A stretch of DNA of 64,000 bases from Novosphingobium sp. SG707 (GCF_012275515.1 NZ_JAAZQL010000001.1:186001-250000); one strand, 5' to 3'; counted from the stretch's first letter, positions 1 through 9,168 are shown. Translations and numbers: made by a program. Notes: generated by a model not told the origin, from the letters alone.

Positions 1-1489
1 CGCCCGCAATATGGGCAAAGGGAAAGGCATAAGGCTCGCCGCCGATATCGACCAGCAAGGCGCGCACCACCGAGAGCGTCAGCGGCAATTCAAGCCGGAA
101 CCGCGTGCCCTCGCCATGGCGCGATATGATCCGCACCCGCCCGCGCACCTGGCGGATCATGTCCTGCACGATGTCCAGCCCCACGCCGCGCCCCGAAATC
201 TCGGTAACGTCGCTTTTCATCGTAAAGCCGGGCAGGAAGAGGAATTCGAGCAATTCGGCTTCGCTCAGCCGCGCCGCCGTATCGGGGGCGGCCAATCCGC
301 GCGCGATGATCGTGCGGCGGATGGCGGACAGGTCGATGCCCCGCCCATCGTCGGAAACGATGATCTGCAAGGCGCCCGCCTGATGGCTGGCCTCGACGCG
401 AATGAACCCTTCGGCGGGCTTGCCCGCCGCGCGGCGCTCCTCGGGGCTTTCCATGCCATGGTCCAGCGCATTGCGCAGCAAATGGCCCAGCGGCGCGTCC
501 AGCTTTTCCAGAATATCACGGTCAACCTGGGTGCGTTCGCCCAGGATTTCGAAGCGGACCTGTTTGCCCAATTCGCGCGCGATGTCGCGCACCATGCGGG
601 GAAAAGCGGCCATGCCATCGGCAAAGGGCCGCATCCGCACCATAAGCGCCTGATTATACAGACGATGGGCCAGATTGGTCGTGCGGTGGTTCGAGGCTTC
701 GAGTTCGTCCAGCCCGCCCGCCAGTTGCCGCCGACAATCAAACAGCCGCCGCCGCGCTTCTTCCAGCGCCGAAGTTGCCCGCTCATCCAGCAAATCGGCA
801 GGCAGCGCCGCCTGCAAGGCGTCGATGGCCGCCGCCGCCTGATGATGCATCCGCTTGAGCCGCAAAAGCGATTGTTCGAGCGGGGCCAGACGCCGGGTTT
901 CGACCAGCGATTCCCCGGCCATGTCGAGCAGGCGGTTGAGATTTTCCGCGCTGACACGCAGGGCACGGTCCCCCTCACCCAGCTTTTCGGGCAGGAGCCT
1001 TTCAGGCGCGGGCGCAGGCTGTATTTCGGACGGAATTTCAGGCACGGCGGCCACCATCACCGGCGGCGCAGGTTCCGGCTCGCTCGCCACGGGCGCCGCA
1101 GTCAGCGCGGCGGCAAAGCGCTCTGCATCGGCCTGCCAGATATCCTCGTCGAAATTCTCGCCCTCCCCCTGCCCGGCCAGCGCCGAGAGCAGGTCCACGC
1201 CGCTGAGCAGCAGGTCGATCTGGGCCGGAGCCAGACGCAGTTGCCCCCCCTGCGCCAGAACGAAAATATCCTCCATCGCATGGGCCACCGTCACCGCCGG
1301 ATGAACACCCACAATCCGCGCCGCGCCCTTCAGCGAATGGGCCGCGCGCATGCAGCATTCCAGCATATCGCCCTGAGCCGGGTCCTTTTCCAGCGCCAGC
1401 AGGGCGTCGGTCAGGGCCTTGGTCTGCTCCTCGGCCTCGATCCGGAACAGATCGCGCAGCGAGAGCGATGAAGGATCCACATGCTTCAT
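1..1489 (-). CDS. cheA: Wsp-type CheA histidine kinase (partial, 3' end outside window)
   Basis: Chemosensory histidine kinase that would autophosphorylate and pass phosphate to a response regulator. The translation starts MKHVDPSSLSLRDLF. An N-terminal HPt domain carries the phosphorylatable His in RAAHSLKGAAR at about residue 51. A Pro/Ala/Glu-rich linker follows, then the dimerisation helices and the HATPase with N-box (LRNALDHGMES), G1 (DDGRGID) and G2 (GRGVGLDIV). The CheW-like P5 domain is just beginning at the window edge. The ATG overlaps the stop of the upstream cheW by four bases, so the genes are translationally coupled. Gene order MCP-CheW-CheR-CheW-CheA matches WspA-B-C-D-E. WspE normally ends in a receiver domain, which cannot be seen here. 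The family call is firm; the Wsp subtype rests on synteny and the neighbouring CheW. Confidence 0.93.
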   Translation of the reverse strand, partial: MKHVDPSSLSLRDLFRIEAEEQTKALTDALLALEKDPAQGDMLECCMRAAHSLKGAARIVGVHPAVTVAHAMEDIFVLAQGGQLRLAPAQIDLLLSGVDLLSALAGQGEGENFDEDIWQADAERFAAALTAAPVASEPEPAPPVMVAAVPEIPSEIQPAPAPERLLPEKLGEGDRALRVSAENLNRLLDMAGESLVETRRLAPLEQSLLRLKRMHHQAAAAIDALQAALPADLLDERATSALEEARRRLFDCRRQLAGGLDELEASNHRTTNLAHRLYNQALMVRMRPFADGMAAFPRMVRDIARELGKQVRFEILGERTQVDRDILEKLDAPLGHLLRNALDHGMESPEERRAAGKPAEGFIRVEASHQAGALQIIVSDDGRGIDLSAIRRTIIARGLAAPDTAARLSEAELLEFLFLPGFTMKSDVTEISGRGVGLDIVQDMIRQVRGRVRIISRHGEGTRFRLELPLTLSVVRALLVDIGGEPYAFPFAHIAG

Positions 1490-2142
1490 GCCAGAAAGCG
1501 CTCCATCGCGGCAAAGACCAGATCCTCATCCAGCCGCCCCACCTGCATCCCCTGCCAACCCAGCAGGCCGCGCGTATAGGCCGAGGCGGAGCGGGCCAGC
1601 GTGATCGGCACGGGGCGCAACCGGCGCGTGTCATGGTTGCGCAGATGCTGCACCTCATCAACGGGAAAGGCCAGACGGCGACCCTCATGGCGCACCACCA
1701 CCAGCCGCCCATGGCCGCCCACAGCCATCGGCCCGATCAGCAACTGCGCAATGGAAACGCAGATCACCAGTTCGCCGCGCACATTGACCAGCCCCAGCAG
1801 GCCCGGATGCCCTCGATGCGGCAGCGTATGGACAGGGCGCAGGCGCAGGATCTCGTCCAGCACCAGCGTGGGCAGGGCGAACGATTCCGCGCCCAGCCGA
1901 AAAACCATCAGGGATTCCCCGGCGCCATGGCGGGCTTCCTCATCCGCCTTTGCCACCGGCGAGGCATCGTGATCCACCGGCAGATCGCGGTCGAGCAGCA
2001 TCGCCGCCGCCTGCGAAAAGCGGGGGCAGTTCCGGCAATGGGAATGGCGCGGCAATTCGGGGCAGGACTTATCCCCCTGAATCCCTATCTTTTTCCAGCA
2101 GGCGTCAATATCGGGCCGGGCGGCGGAAGAAGGCTGCTCCAT
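1486..2142 (-). CDS. cheW: WspD-type CheW adaptor with Cys-rich N-terminus
   Basis: Adaptor that couples the chemoreceptor to CheA; 218 aa. The C-terminal half is a CheW beta-barrel (ESLMVFRLGAESFALPTL, then LLGLVNVRGELVICVSIAQLL). The N-terminal extension contains CWKKIGIQGDKSCPEL and HCRNCPRFSQAA. This cysteine-rich block is characteristic of the longer CheW (WspD) of Wsp-like alternative-function systems, and it separates this protein from ordinary CheW. It starts one base into the cheR stop and overlaps cheA by four bases, so the genes form a tight operon. The role of the cysteines is not established; metal binding or redox sensing is possible. Confident as CheW, and fairly confident as the WspD type. 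Confidence 0.93.
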   Translation of the reverse strand: MEQPSSAARPDIDACWKKIGIQGDKSCPELPRHSHCRNCPRFSQAAAMLLDRDLPVDHDASPVAKADEEARHGAGESLMVFRLGAESFALPTLVLDEILRLRPVHTLPHRGHPGLLGLVNVRGELVICVSIAQLLIGPMAVGGHGRLVVVRHEGRRLAFPVDEVQHLRNHDTRRLRPVPITLARSASAYTRGLLGWQGMQVGRLDEDLVFAAMERFLA

Positions 2143-3410
2143 CAGTTCCTCCGTCCATCCTGACGGCGCATGCGCTCATCGATCAATCTGGCCCCGGCAT
2201 GGTCGCCCTCGCGGCGCAGCAGGAGCGCAAGATGGCCCAGCGCCTCGACATTGCCCGGATCGAGATAGAGCACCTTGCGGTAGTAATGGGCCGCCGCCTT
2301 GCCCTGTCCCGCCGCATCGCTGATCAGGCCCAGCAGCAGCAAGGCATCGGGCGAGGCACCATTCGCGCGGATATGGGCCTGCGCGCCGCGCTCGGCTTCC
2401 TCAACCCGGCCATCGTCGGCCATCCGGCGCAGCGCGGCCAGATCGAGCGTTTCGGCGGGGCGATGTGTGCTTTGGCTCCGCGTGAGTTCGGGGCGCGGGG
2501 CGCGGACCTTTTCGATCACGTGCAAAGGCACCGGCCGTTTGGTCGCAGCGGGACGCAATGACGCTCGCGTGGGCGTCGCCACGGTCGCCGCGATGGGCGC
2601 GCAGACGGGCTCAACCTCAGGCGCTCGGCGAAAGGCAAAGGACATCGCCATGCCCGCCGATACAAAACCCTCCGCGCGCATCAACCCCGCCTCGGAATGG
2701 CCGACAAACAGGGTGCCATCGGGGGCAAGCAACCGGCGGAGCACGGCAATCGCCTGCTTTTGGCGAGGGATATCAAAATAAATCAGCATGTTGCGACAGA
2801 AGATAACATCAAATCCGCCCGCCTGCGCCATAAAGCCGGGGGCAAAGATATTGCCCTGGCTGAAGCGGACCGGGGCGCGGACCTCCTCGCGCAGGGTCCA
2901 GCCATGGGGGGCCGCATCGAAATAGCGGTCGCGGAAGGCGAGTTCGTGGCCGCGGAAGGAATTGCGGCCATAGCATCCGGCGCGCGCCGTATCGATGGCA
3001 TGTTGGCTGATATCGACCGCTTCAATGCTGAAACGGTGCGGCTCGATCCCGCTCTCCATCAGCGCCATCGCCATCGTATAGGCTTCCTCGCCGGTCGAGC
3101 AGGGCAGGCTGAGCAGGCGCGCGCAGCGCTGGGGATCGGCGCGCAGGCGGGGGCCAAGAACATCGCGCTCCATCGCGCGAAAAGCCTGAGGATTGCGGAA
3201 AAACCACGTCTCAGGAACGACCACCGCCTCGACCAGTTGCTGCACCTCGGCGGAGGAGGCCTGCAACAGCCCCCAATAGGCATCGCCGTCGCGCAGGCCT
3301 GTTTCGCGGCGGCGCGCATCGACCGCGCGCTCAATCGCGCCCGGCCCGATGGAGGCCGCACTCAGACCCATCACCCGTTCGAGCAGATCGGCAAAGCGGG
3401 TGTCGGTCAT
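2142..3410 (-). CDS. cheR: CheR-type methyltransferase with C-terminal TPR (WspC-like)
   Basis: SAM-dependent methyltransferase that would methylate glutamates of the cognate chemoreceptor; 422 aa, longer than housekeeping CheR (about 280 aa). The N-terminal helical domain contains VPETWFFRNPQAF. The SAM-binding core has LSLPCSTGEEAYTMAMAL, and the late motif FDVIFCRNMLIYFD is visible. After a linker rich in Pro, Arg and Ala, the C-terminus carries tetratricopeptide-like helices (DALLLLGLISDAAGQGKAAA, YYRKVLYLDPGNVEAL). The CheR-plus-TPR architecture is that of WspC. The downstream MCP lacks a recognisable C-terminal CheR-docking pentapeptide, so targeting may depend on the TPR. It overlaps the upstream cheW stop by four bases. 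Confidence 0.93.
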   Translation of the reverse strand: MTDTRFADLLERVMGLSAASIGPGAIERAVDARRRETGLRDGDAYWGLLQASSAEVQQLVEAVVVPETWFFRNPQAFRAMERDVLGPRLRADPQRCARLLSLPCSTGEEAYTMAMALMESGIEPHRFSIEAVDISQHAIDTARAGCYGRNSFRGHELAFRDRYFDAAPHGWTLREEVRAPVRFSQGNIFAPGFMAQAGGFDVIFCRNMLIYFDIPRQKQAIAVLRRLLAPDGTLFVGHSEAGLMRAEGFVSAGMAMSFAFRRAPEVEPVCAPIAATVATPTRASLRPAATKRPVPLHVIEKVRAPRPELTRSQSTHRPAETLDLAALRRMADDGRVEEAERGAQAHIRANGASPDALLLLGLISDAAGQGKAAAHYYRKVLYLDPGNVEALGHLALLLRREGDHAGARLIDERMRRQDGRRN

Positions 3411-3844
3411 GGATGGGCCTCAATGCGCAAGGTTCCATCCAGCATCGCCGGCGGCAACAGATCGGGCAGATCGACCCGCTGGATCAGCCCGTCAGGCCCT
3501 TTGGCAAAGGGCGCGAAATCCTCCGGTTCCAGCCGCAGCATAGCGGTGGCATTTTCCGCAATCATGCCCAGCAGCGCATCAGGCACCCCCGGATGGCGCA
3601 CGATGATGATCCGCGTGGACAACCGCCGCCGCGCCGGACGGCCAAGATCGAGCAGGCACAGGTCGATCACCGGCACAAATTGCCCACGATATTCAAAACT
3701 CTGATCCGTGGGCAGGTCGGCCGTGTCCGGCCCCTGACGGATTGTGCGCAGGGGCGCCAGCGGCACGATCTCGACAATCCGCTCGGCCGCCAGCGCATAA
3801 CTGCCCTCACCAATGCGGAAATGAAGAAAAAGCATGAGCGGCAA
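3407..3844 (-). CDS. cheW: CheW adaptor (WspB-like)
   Basis: Short single-domain CheW, 145 aa, second adaptor of the operon. The barrel is recognisable from FRIGEGSYALAAERIVEIVPL near the N-terminus and YRGQFVPVIDLCLLDLGRP in the middle. No cysteine-rich extension is present, unlike the 218-aa CheW downstream. Two in-frame ATGs lie at codons 1 and 4 and either could be the start; the first is used here. It lies 23 bases downstream of the chemoreceptor gene and overlaps cheR by four bases. Two distinct CheW proteins in one operon is the arrangement seen in Wsp systems. Confidence 0.92.
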   Translation of the reverse strand: MPLMLFLHFRIGEGSYALAAERIVEIVPLAPLRTIRQGPDTADLPTDQSFEYRGQFVPVIDLCLLDLGRPARRRLSTRIIIVRHPGVPDALLGMIAENATAMLRLEPEDFAPFAKGPDGLIQRVDLPDLLPPAMLDGTLRIEAHP

Positions 3845-3867
3845 ATCCTGTCGTTACGTGCCCCTCG

Positions 3868-5448
3868 TCATGCCGCCGTCAGCTTGAAACGGGCGATGCT
3901 ACCGTGCAAATTGGTCGAGACATGATTGAGTTCTTCGATGGCCGAGGTCGACTGGCGCAGGGATTCCACGGTCTGCTGGGTCGCTTCGCTAAGTTGCACC
4001 AGCGCCTCGCTGATCTGTTCGGCGCCTGTGGCCTGGGTCTGCATCCCTTCGTTCACGCTTTCAAAACGCGGGGCCAGAGCCTGAACCTGCATGATGATTT
4101 CGGAGAATTTGTCGCCGATCGCATGAACATCGTGCTGACCCCGACGCACTTCCTCGGAGAATTTGTCCATGCCCATTACGCTGGCCGAAACGGCCGACTG
4201 GATATCCTTCACCATCTGTTCGATGTCATAGGTGGCAACGGCCGTCTGATCGGCCAGACGGCGGATTTCCGAGGAGACGACGGCAAAGCCGCGCCCATAT
4301 TCACCCGCCTTTTCCGCCTCGATCGCGGCATTGAGAGAGAGCAGGTTGGTCTGATCGGCCACCTTGGTGATGGTGGTCACCACCTGATTGATATCACCCG
4401 CTTTTTCGTTCAGCACCGCCAGCTTGGCATTGATCGAATTGGCCGCTTCCATCACCTGCGCCATCGTGTCTTCCATCTCGGCCAGCCCGCTGCGCCCGCC
4501 CGAGGCCAGCGCGGCGGCGGCCTCGGAAACGGCGGCCACATCGGTCATGGTGCGCACCAGTTCCTTGGACGTGACGGCAATCTCGCGCGAGGTGGCGCCG
4601 ATCTGGGTGGTGGTGGCAGCGACTTCGGCGGCGGTGGCCTGCTGCTGTTTCGATGTGGCGGCGATTTCGGTCATCGAGGTGCTGACGCGGATGCCCGAAC
4701 GCTGCACCTGTCCGACCAGCTCCATCACCTCATCAGCCATGCGGTTGAAGCCGTCGCTCAGATCGCCCAGTTCATCGTCGCGCATGATCGGCATACGCTG
4801 GGTGAAATCGCCCTGACGCATCGTGTCCATCAGGCCGGTCAGGCGCTTGAGCGGGGGAATGATCGCCGAAAGCAGCAGGTAACCGGCCAGCAGGGCCACA
4901 GCCAGCGCGGTCAGGAAGCCGACCGTCATCGAATTCTGCAAGGACACGATCTGTCCGCCGATTTCGCCAATCCGTTCCACCGCGCGCTTCTGGTTGCCCT
5001 GCGCCAATGCGCCGGTATCGTCATAGGCGACCTTATAGCGCGAGAGCAGGACATCGGCCTGACCCTTGCCGGAATAAGCGTCCTGCTCGGCGCTGCGATA
5101 GGCGGCATAGTCGCGCTTGAAGTGGGCGAAAGCCTCGCGGTCGGTTTCGGTAAAGATCGTCGGCTCATAGGCCGCAATCATTGGTTCGACCGAGGACGGC
5201 GGAACGTCCGCGCGGTTGGCGCCCTTGCTCTGGCCGACAGCCTCGCGCGCCTTTAGGAAATCGGCCACCAGCGCATCCTTGAGCAGAGCGCTTTGGTAAA
5301 GCCCGGCCACAGCATCATTGTTCAGCGTAACGGCATGCTCCTCGGTCATCGCCAGACGCGAATGGGCATAGAGGCCGACCAGCAGGATCGTTGTCAAAAT
5401 CCCCGCAAAACCGGCCAATATCAGGGTGCGAATATTAAACTTGACCAT
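3868..5448 (-). CDS. Methyl-accepting chemotaxis protein (WspA-like)
   Basis: Membrane chemoreceptor and first gene of the Wsp-like operon, 526 aa. The ATG of MVKFNIRTLILAG is chosen because GAGAGGG lies just upstream; a longer reading frame upstream lacks such a site. One transmembrane helix covers about residues 8-30, and a helical periplasmic sensor domain follows. A second transmembrane segment (LTALAVALLAGYLLLSAI) leads into a HAMP domain. The cytoplasmic signalling hairpin contains the conserved tip region GRGFAVVSSEIRRLADQT. No C-terminal CheR-binding pentapeptide is visible. The ligand is unknown; WspA homologues respond to surface contact or membrane stress. Confident as an MCP. Confidence 0.94.
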   Translation of the reverse strand: MVKFNIRTLILAGFAGILTTILLVGLYAHSRLAMTEEHAVTLNNDAVAGLYQSALLKDALVADFLKAREAVGQSKGANRADVPPSSVEPMIAAYEPTIFTETDREAFAHFKRDYAAYRSAEQDAYSGKGQADVLLSRYKVAYDDTGALAQGNQKRAVERIGEIGGQIVSLQNSMTVGFLTALAVALLAGYLLLSAIIPPLKRLTGLMDTMRQGDFTQRMPIMRDDELGDLSDGFNRMADEVMELVGQVQRSGIRVSTSMTEIAATSKQQQATAAEVAATTTQIGATSREIAVTSKELVRTMTDVAAVSEAAAALASGGRSGLAEMEDTMAQVMEAANSINAKLAVLNEKAGDINQVVTTITKVADQTNLLSLNAAIEAEKAGEYGRGFAVVSSEIRRLADQTAVATYDIEQMVKDIQSAVSASVMGMDKFSEEVRRGQHDVHAIGDKFSEIIMQVQALAPRFESVNEGMQTQATGAEQISEALVQLSEATQQTVESLRQSTSAIEELNHVSTNLHGSIARFKLTAA

Positions 5449-5528
5449 GATCACCCTCTCGAAGCGCAAGCGCAGACCCGGCGCCTGATGCAAATGACTG
5501 ACTTCGGATGCCTGCCTTCATCTTGCGG

Positions 5529-5591
5529 CCCGGAAATCTTCCGGGTTTTGTCCCCGGCTAGCCCTATTGGCTAAAACCCCATTTTGGCTAA
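5529..5591. promoter_or_regulatory. Divergent intergenic region with small hairpin and TTGGCTAA direct repeats
   Basis: In the region between the chemoreceptor operon and the divergent c-di-GMP gene, a 6-bp stem hairpin (CCCGGA / TCCGGG, followed by TTTT) sits at 5529-5549. Two copies of TTGGCTAA lie at 5567 and 5584, 17 bases apart. They could be activator or repressor half-sites; no matching regulator can be named. Confidence 0.3.
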
Positions 5592-5711
5592 GATTGTCTT
5601 AATGCGGCGCCTGTTGCGTCGAATCCATGGCCTGCGGGAAGGGAATGATTAATCCTAATGACGATATGTTCCCTAGGCCGATGATGAAGAACCGTTGCGA
5701 GGGGGGCCCGA

Positions 5712-7619
5712 GTGATCGATCTCAGGGTTACGACGCTGGAACACATTGCCCGCGGCGACTCGCTCGACCGGGTGATGGACCATTTATGCCGGGCCTTTGA
5801 GGCCAATTTTCCCGAAGTCATCTGCTCGGTGCTGATGGTGGACCGGGGCGGTATGCTGCATCCGCTGGCCGCACCCAGCCTGCCTGATGGCTACAGCGCA
5901 TCGCTCGACAATGTGGCCATCGGGCCCAATGTCGGCTCCTGCGGAACGGCCGCCTATATCCGCGCCCCGGTCGAGGTGCGCGATATTGCCGGCGATCCGC
6001 GCTGGGCCAATTTCCGCGATGCCGCGCTGCCGCTGGGACTGCGGGCATGCTGGTCCTCGCCCATTCTTGATCCTTCCGGCCTGGTGCTGGCCACTTTCGC
6101 GCTCTATTTCCACCAAAGCCGGGGGCCGACCGAGCGCGAACGGCAATTGGTCGAGATCTGCATCCATCTTTGCGAACTGGCCATGGCACGCCATCTGCGC
6201 GTGACCGAGCGCGAGCGCAGCGCCAATATGGATGCGCTGACCAACCTGCCCAATCGGCGCAGTTTTGAACAGACGCTGGAACATATCGATTGCGATACGC
6301 CCGGGTCCTGGGCGCTGATGCTGGTTGATCTGGACAATCTGAAGACCACCAACGACACGTTCGGCCATGAGGCGGGCGACCGGTTGCTGCAGGAAACGGC
6401 GGGGCGACTGGCCAAACTGGCCACGCCTGACCGGGCCTTTCGCATTGGCGGCGATGAATTTGCCATTTTGATCGTCGCGCCCGAGCGGCTTGAGGCTCTG
6501 GAGGCTTTTGCCCGCCATGTGCTGACGCATCTGGGCGGAACAATCGATTTCGCCACCTTCTCGATCCTGCCCGAGGCCACGATCGGCTTTGCCGCGCTCA
6601 GCGCTCTGGACCGCAGCGCGGACGACACAAGGCGCAATGCCGATCATGCGCTCTATCATGCAAAATCGGTCCATCGCGGCAGTTTTCGCCGCTATTCGCC
6701 CGAAATGAGCGATCCGGTGGCCGCCCGTCTCTCCTCGATCTCGGCGGTGCAGGCAGCGATGGCCGAAGGCCGCTTGCGCGCGTGGTATCAGCCCATTGTG
6801 CGGCTGGGCGACCGCCGCATCGTCGGGCTGGAGGCCCTTTGCCGGATGGTCACGCCCGAAGGCGCGATCATTCCCGCCAGCGCCTTTGCCGAAGCCACCC
6901 TTGCCCCGGGCATCGCCAGCCAATTGACCCGCGTGATGCTGGAAATGGTGGCGGCCGACCTGCGCCTGTGGCGTGACAGCGGCATTCCGCCCATTTCCAT
7001 GGCGGTCAATGTCACGGCAACCGATCTGCGCGGAGCACGGCTTTTACCCGTCATCACGCAGGCCTTTGCCGGGGATCGCGATCTGATCGGGCAACTGGTG
7101 CTCGAGGTCAATGAAAGCGTCTATTTCGACCGCCACGACCGCCATATGGCCACCGCCATCGACGCGCTGCGCGAACAGGGCATCCGCATCGCGCTGGACG
7201 ATTTCGGCACCGGCTATGCCTCGCTCACCCATTTGCTCGATTTCCCCTTTGACAGTCTCAAGATCGACAAATCCTTCATCGACCGGCTGACCGTCGACGA
7301 TCTGAGCAGCACGATCATCGCCGCCTTGCTGGCCATTGCCGACAAACGGGGCGCGACCGTCACCGCCGAGGGGATCGAACATGCCCAGCAGGCCGCAAGA
7401 TTAAGCGAGATGGGCTGTCCGTTTGGGCAAGGCTATCTCTTTGCCCCCGCCTCCGACCGTTCGGAAACAGCGCGCCTGTTGATCCGCCATGCCGCCAGCG
7501 GCCCCGTCAGCGCGCCCATGCCAATGATCGAGGTTCATCGCGGCCAGCCACCTTCCCCCGCCGGTTCTTTTCCCGCCGTCGAGGGCAAAGCGCAAAATAG
7601 CGCGGGAACGGCCCGCTAA
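5712..7619 (+). CDS. GAF-GGDEF-EAL bifunctional c-di-GMP enzyme
   Basis: Cytosolic protein of 635 aa that could both make and break cyclic di-GMP. A GAF sensor domain occupies about residues 5-160. The GGDEF domain follows (MDALTNLPNRRSF, then FRIGGDEFAILIV); its catalytic loop is intact. The EAL domain starts near residue 350 (YQPIVRLGDRRIVGLEALCR) with an intact EAL motif, DDFGTGYASL and a conserved lysine in LKIDKSFI. Both activities are therefore possible. The start is GTG, preceded by GAGGGGGG. It is divergent from the Wsp-like operon, and Wsp systems usually control a diguanylate cyclase. However, this protein has no receiver domain, so direct phosphorylation by the CheA is not expected. 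A strong hairpin terminator follows. Confidence 0.95.
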   Translation: MIDLRVTTLEHIARGDSLDRVMDHLCRAFEANFPEVICSVLMVDRGGMLHPLAAPSLPDGYSASLDNVAIGPNVGSCGTAAYIRAPVEVRDIAGDPRWANFRDAALPLGLRACWSSPILDPSGLVLATFALYFHQSRGPTERERQLVEICIHLCELAMARHLRVTERERSANMDALTNLPNRRSFEQTLEHIDCDTPGSWALMLVDLDNLKTTNDTFGHEAGDRLLQETAGRLAKLATPDRAFRIGGDEFAILIVAPERLEALEAFARHVLTHLGGTIDFATFSILPEATIGFAALSALDRSADDTRRNADHALYHAKSVHRGSFRRYSPEMSDPVAARLSSISAVQAAMAEGRLRAWYQPIVRLGDRRIVGLEALCRMVTPEGAIIPASAFAEATLAPGIASQLTRVMLEMVAADLRLWRDSGIPPISMAVNVTATDLRGARLLPVITQAFAGDRDLIGQLVLEVNESVYFDRHDRHMATAIDALREQGIRIALDDFGTGYASLTHLLDFPFDSLKIDKSFIDRLTVDDLSSTIIAALLAIADKRGATVTAEGIEHAQQAARLSEMGCPFGQGYLFAPASDRSETARLLIRHAASGPVSAPMPMIEVHRGQPPSPAGSFPAVEGKAQNSAGTAR

Positions 7620-7667
7620 GGCTTCCTGAAGCCCCGGGCCTACTGGCGCCCTAGCCACCCTCATTTC

Positions 7668-7707
7668 GCCTCCCTGCGCCTTCCTGAGCGCTTCAGGGAG
7701 GCTTTTT
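7668..7707 (+). terminator. Rho-independent terminator after the c-di-GMP gene
   Basis: Perfect 9-bp stem GCCTCCCTG / CAGGGAGGC (7668-7676 with 7694-7702) followed by five T residues. It lies 49 bases after the stop codon. Confidence 0.85.
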
Positions 7708-7751
7708 GCGTGGTCCGCACCTTCGGCGGAGTTTGACCGCGCGCCTCGAAT

Positions 7752-7794
7752 CGATTATGAAACGATTATTGTTCTATATGTCCGATTATCGTTC
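7752..7794 (+). promoter_or_regulatory. Candidate PcaR/IclR operator: three CGATTAT repeats
   Basis: CGATTAT occurs at 7752, 7763 and 7783, spaced 11 and 20 bases apart, close to one and two helical turns. The second and third copies extend to CGATTATTGTTC and CGATTATCGTTC (11 of 12 identical). They lie 20-60 bases upstream of pcaI. IclR-family regulators of pca genes bind repeated 10-bp elements; here the regulator is encoded at the end of the same cluster. Confidence 0.6.
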
Positions 7795-7813
7795 ACATTA
7801 GAGAGGTAACAAG

Positions 7814-8524
7814 GTGTCCGGAAAGATATTTCCCACCCCCGCAGCGGCTTTGGAGGGCCTGCTGTTTGACGGGATGACGATCATGTCGGGGGGCTTTGGC
7901 CTCTCCGGCAATCCAGAGAGCCTGATCCCGCAGATCCGCGCCAGCGGCGTGCGCAATCTGACGGTGATTTCGAACAATGCCGGGGCCGATGGCTTTGGTC
8001 TGTGGATGCTGCTGGAAAGCCGCCAGATCCGCAAAATGATCTCCTCCTATGTGGGCGAAAACAAATTGTTCGAGCAGCAGTACCTGAGCGGCGAGCTGGA
8101 ACTGGAACTGACCCCGCAGGGCACGCTGGCCGAGCGCATCCGCGCAGGGGGCGCAGGCATCCCGGCCTTTTACACCAAGACCGGCGTCGGCACGGTGGTG
8201 GCCGAAGGCAAGCCGACCGAATTCTTCGAAGGCGAGGAATATGTCCGCGAAACATGGCTGCGCGCCGATGTCTCGATCATCAAGGCATGGCGAGCCGATC
8301 CGGCGGGCAATCTGATGTTCAACAAGACCGCGCGCAATTTCAACCCGAACATGGCCACCGCCGGGCGCGTCACCGTGGTCGAGGTCGAGGAGATCGTGCC
8401 GGAGGGAACCTTCGATCCCGATTGCATCCATACGCCGGGGATTTTCGTCGACCGCATCGTGCTGTCCACCATCAATGAAAAGCGCATCGAAAAACTGACC
8501 ACCCGCAAGAAGGAGGCCGAGTAA
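7814..8524 (+). CDS. pcaI: 3-oxoadipate CoA-transferase subunit A
   Basis: Alpha subunit of beta-ketoadipate:succinyl-CoA transferase, which activates 3-oxoadipate to its CoA thioester late in protocatechuate or catechol breakdown; 236 aa, normal family length. The N-terminal CoA-transferase family I signature is present ([20 protein letters not shown]). The start is GTG at 7814, with AGGTAAC a few bases upstream. The stop overlaps the ATG of the next gene (TAATG), as expected for the A/B subunits of one enzyme. A related enzyme for acetoacetate or another 3-oxoacid is possible, but the adjacent pcaF and IclR gene favour PcaI. Confidence 0.92.
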   Translation: MSGKIFPTPAAALEGLLFDGMTIMSGGFGLSGNPESLIPQIRASGVRNLTVISNNAGADGFGLWMLLESRQIRKMISSYVGENKLFEQQYLSGELELELTPQGTLAERIRAGGAGIPAFYTKTGVGTVVAEGKPTEFFEGEEYVRETWLRADVSIIKAWRADPAGNLMFNKTARNFNPNMATAGRVTVVEVEEIVPEGTFDPDCIHTPGIFVDRIVLSTINEKRIEKLTTRKKEAE

Positions 8525-9168
8525 TGGTCTGGACCCGCGATGAAATGGCCGCCCGCGCGGCAAAGGAACTGCGCGACGGCTATTATGTGAACCTTGGCAT
8601 CGGCATCCCGACGCTGGTGGCCAATTATGTGCCCGAGGGCGTCACGGTCACACTGCAATCGGAAAACGGGATGTTGGGCATCGGCCCCTTCCCCTATGAG
8701 GGCGAGGCGGACCCGGACCTCATCAATGCCGGCAAGCAGACCGTGACGGCGCTGCCTACCAGCAGCTTTTTTTCGAGCGCCGACAGTTTCGCGATGATCC
8801 GGGGCGGGCATATCGACATGGCCGTGCTGGGCGCGATGGAGGTGGCCGCCAATGGTGACCTCGCCAACTGGACCATTCCGGGCAAGATGGTGAAGGGCAT
8901 GGGCGGGGCGATGGACCTTGTCGCCGGGGTCAAGCGCATCGTGGTGGTGATGGACCATTGCGCCAAGAACGGCAGCCCCAAGATCCTGGCGCAATGCACG
9001 CTGCCGCTGACGGGTCGGGGTGTGGTTGATCTCATCATCACCGATCTGGCCGTGATCGCGGTGGACAAGAAAGCGGGCGGGCTGACGCTGGTCGAATGCG
9101 CGCCGGGGGTTTCTGTCGATGATGTGGTGGCCAAGACCGGCGCGCCCTTGAAGGTAAGCGTATCATGA
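8524..9168 (+). CDS. pcaJ: 3-oxoadipate CoA-transferase subunit B
   Basis: Beta subunit of the same CoA transferase, 214 aa. It contains the family motif [14 protein letters not shown], in which the Glu of SENG is the residue that forms the acyl-CoA intermediate. [17 protein letters not shown] near the N-terminus is also typical. The gene overlaps pcaI by one base and pcaF by four bases (ATGA), so the subunits are probably made in equal amounts. Cytosolic. Confidence 0.93.
   Translation: MVWTRDEMAARAAKELRDGYYVNLGIGIPTLVANYVPEGVTVTLQSENGMLGIGPFPYEGEADPDLINAGKQTVTALPTSSFFSSADSFAMIRGGHIDMAVLGAMEVAANGDLANWTIPGKMVKGMGGAMDLVAGVKRIVVVMDHCAKNGSPKILAQCTLPLTGRGVVDLIITDLAVIAVDKKAGGLTLVECAPGVSVDDVVAKTGAPLKVSVS

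Noticed and set aside
11..1471. Plus-strand frame of 486 codons at the left edge
   Set aside because: It is antisense to the CheA gene, whose HPt and HATPase motifs are clear on the minus strand.
5529..5549. Hairpin with TTTT as a terminator
   Set aside because: On the plus strand there is no gene upstream for it to terminate, and on the minus strand the T run is absent; kept only as a weak regulatory note.
5712..7619. Reading the GGDEF-EAL protein as WspR
   Set aside because: WspR has a receiver domain before GGDEF; this protein has GAF first and an EAL domain, and no phospho-acceptor Asp pattern.
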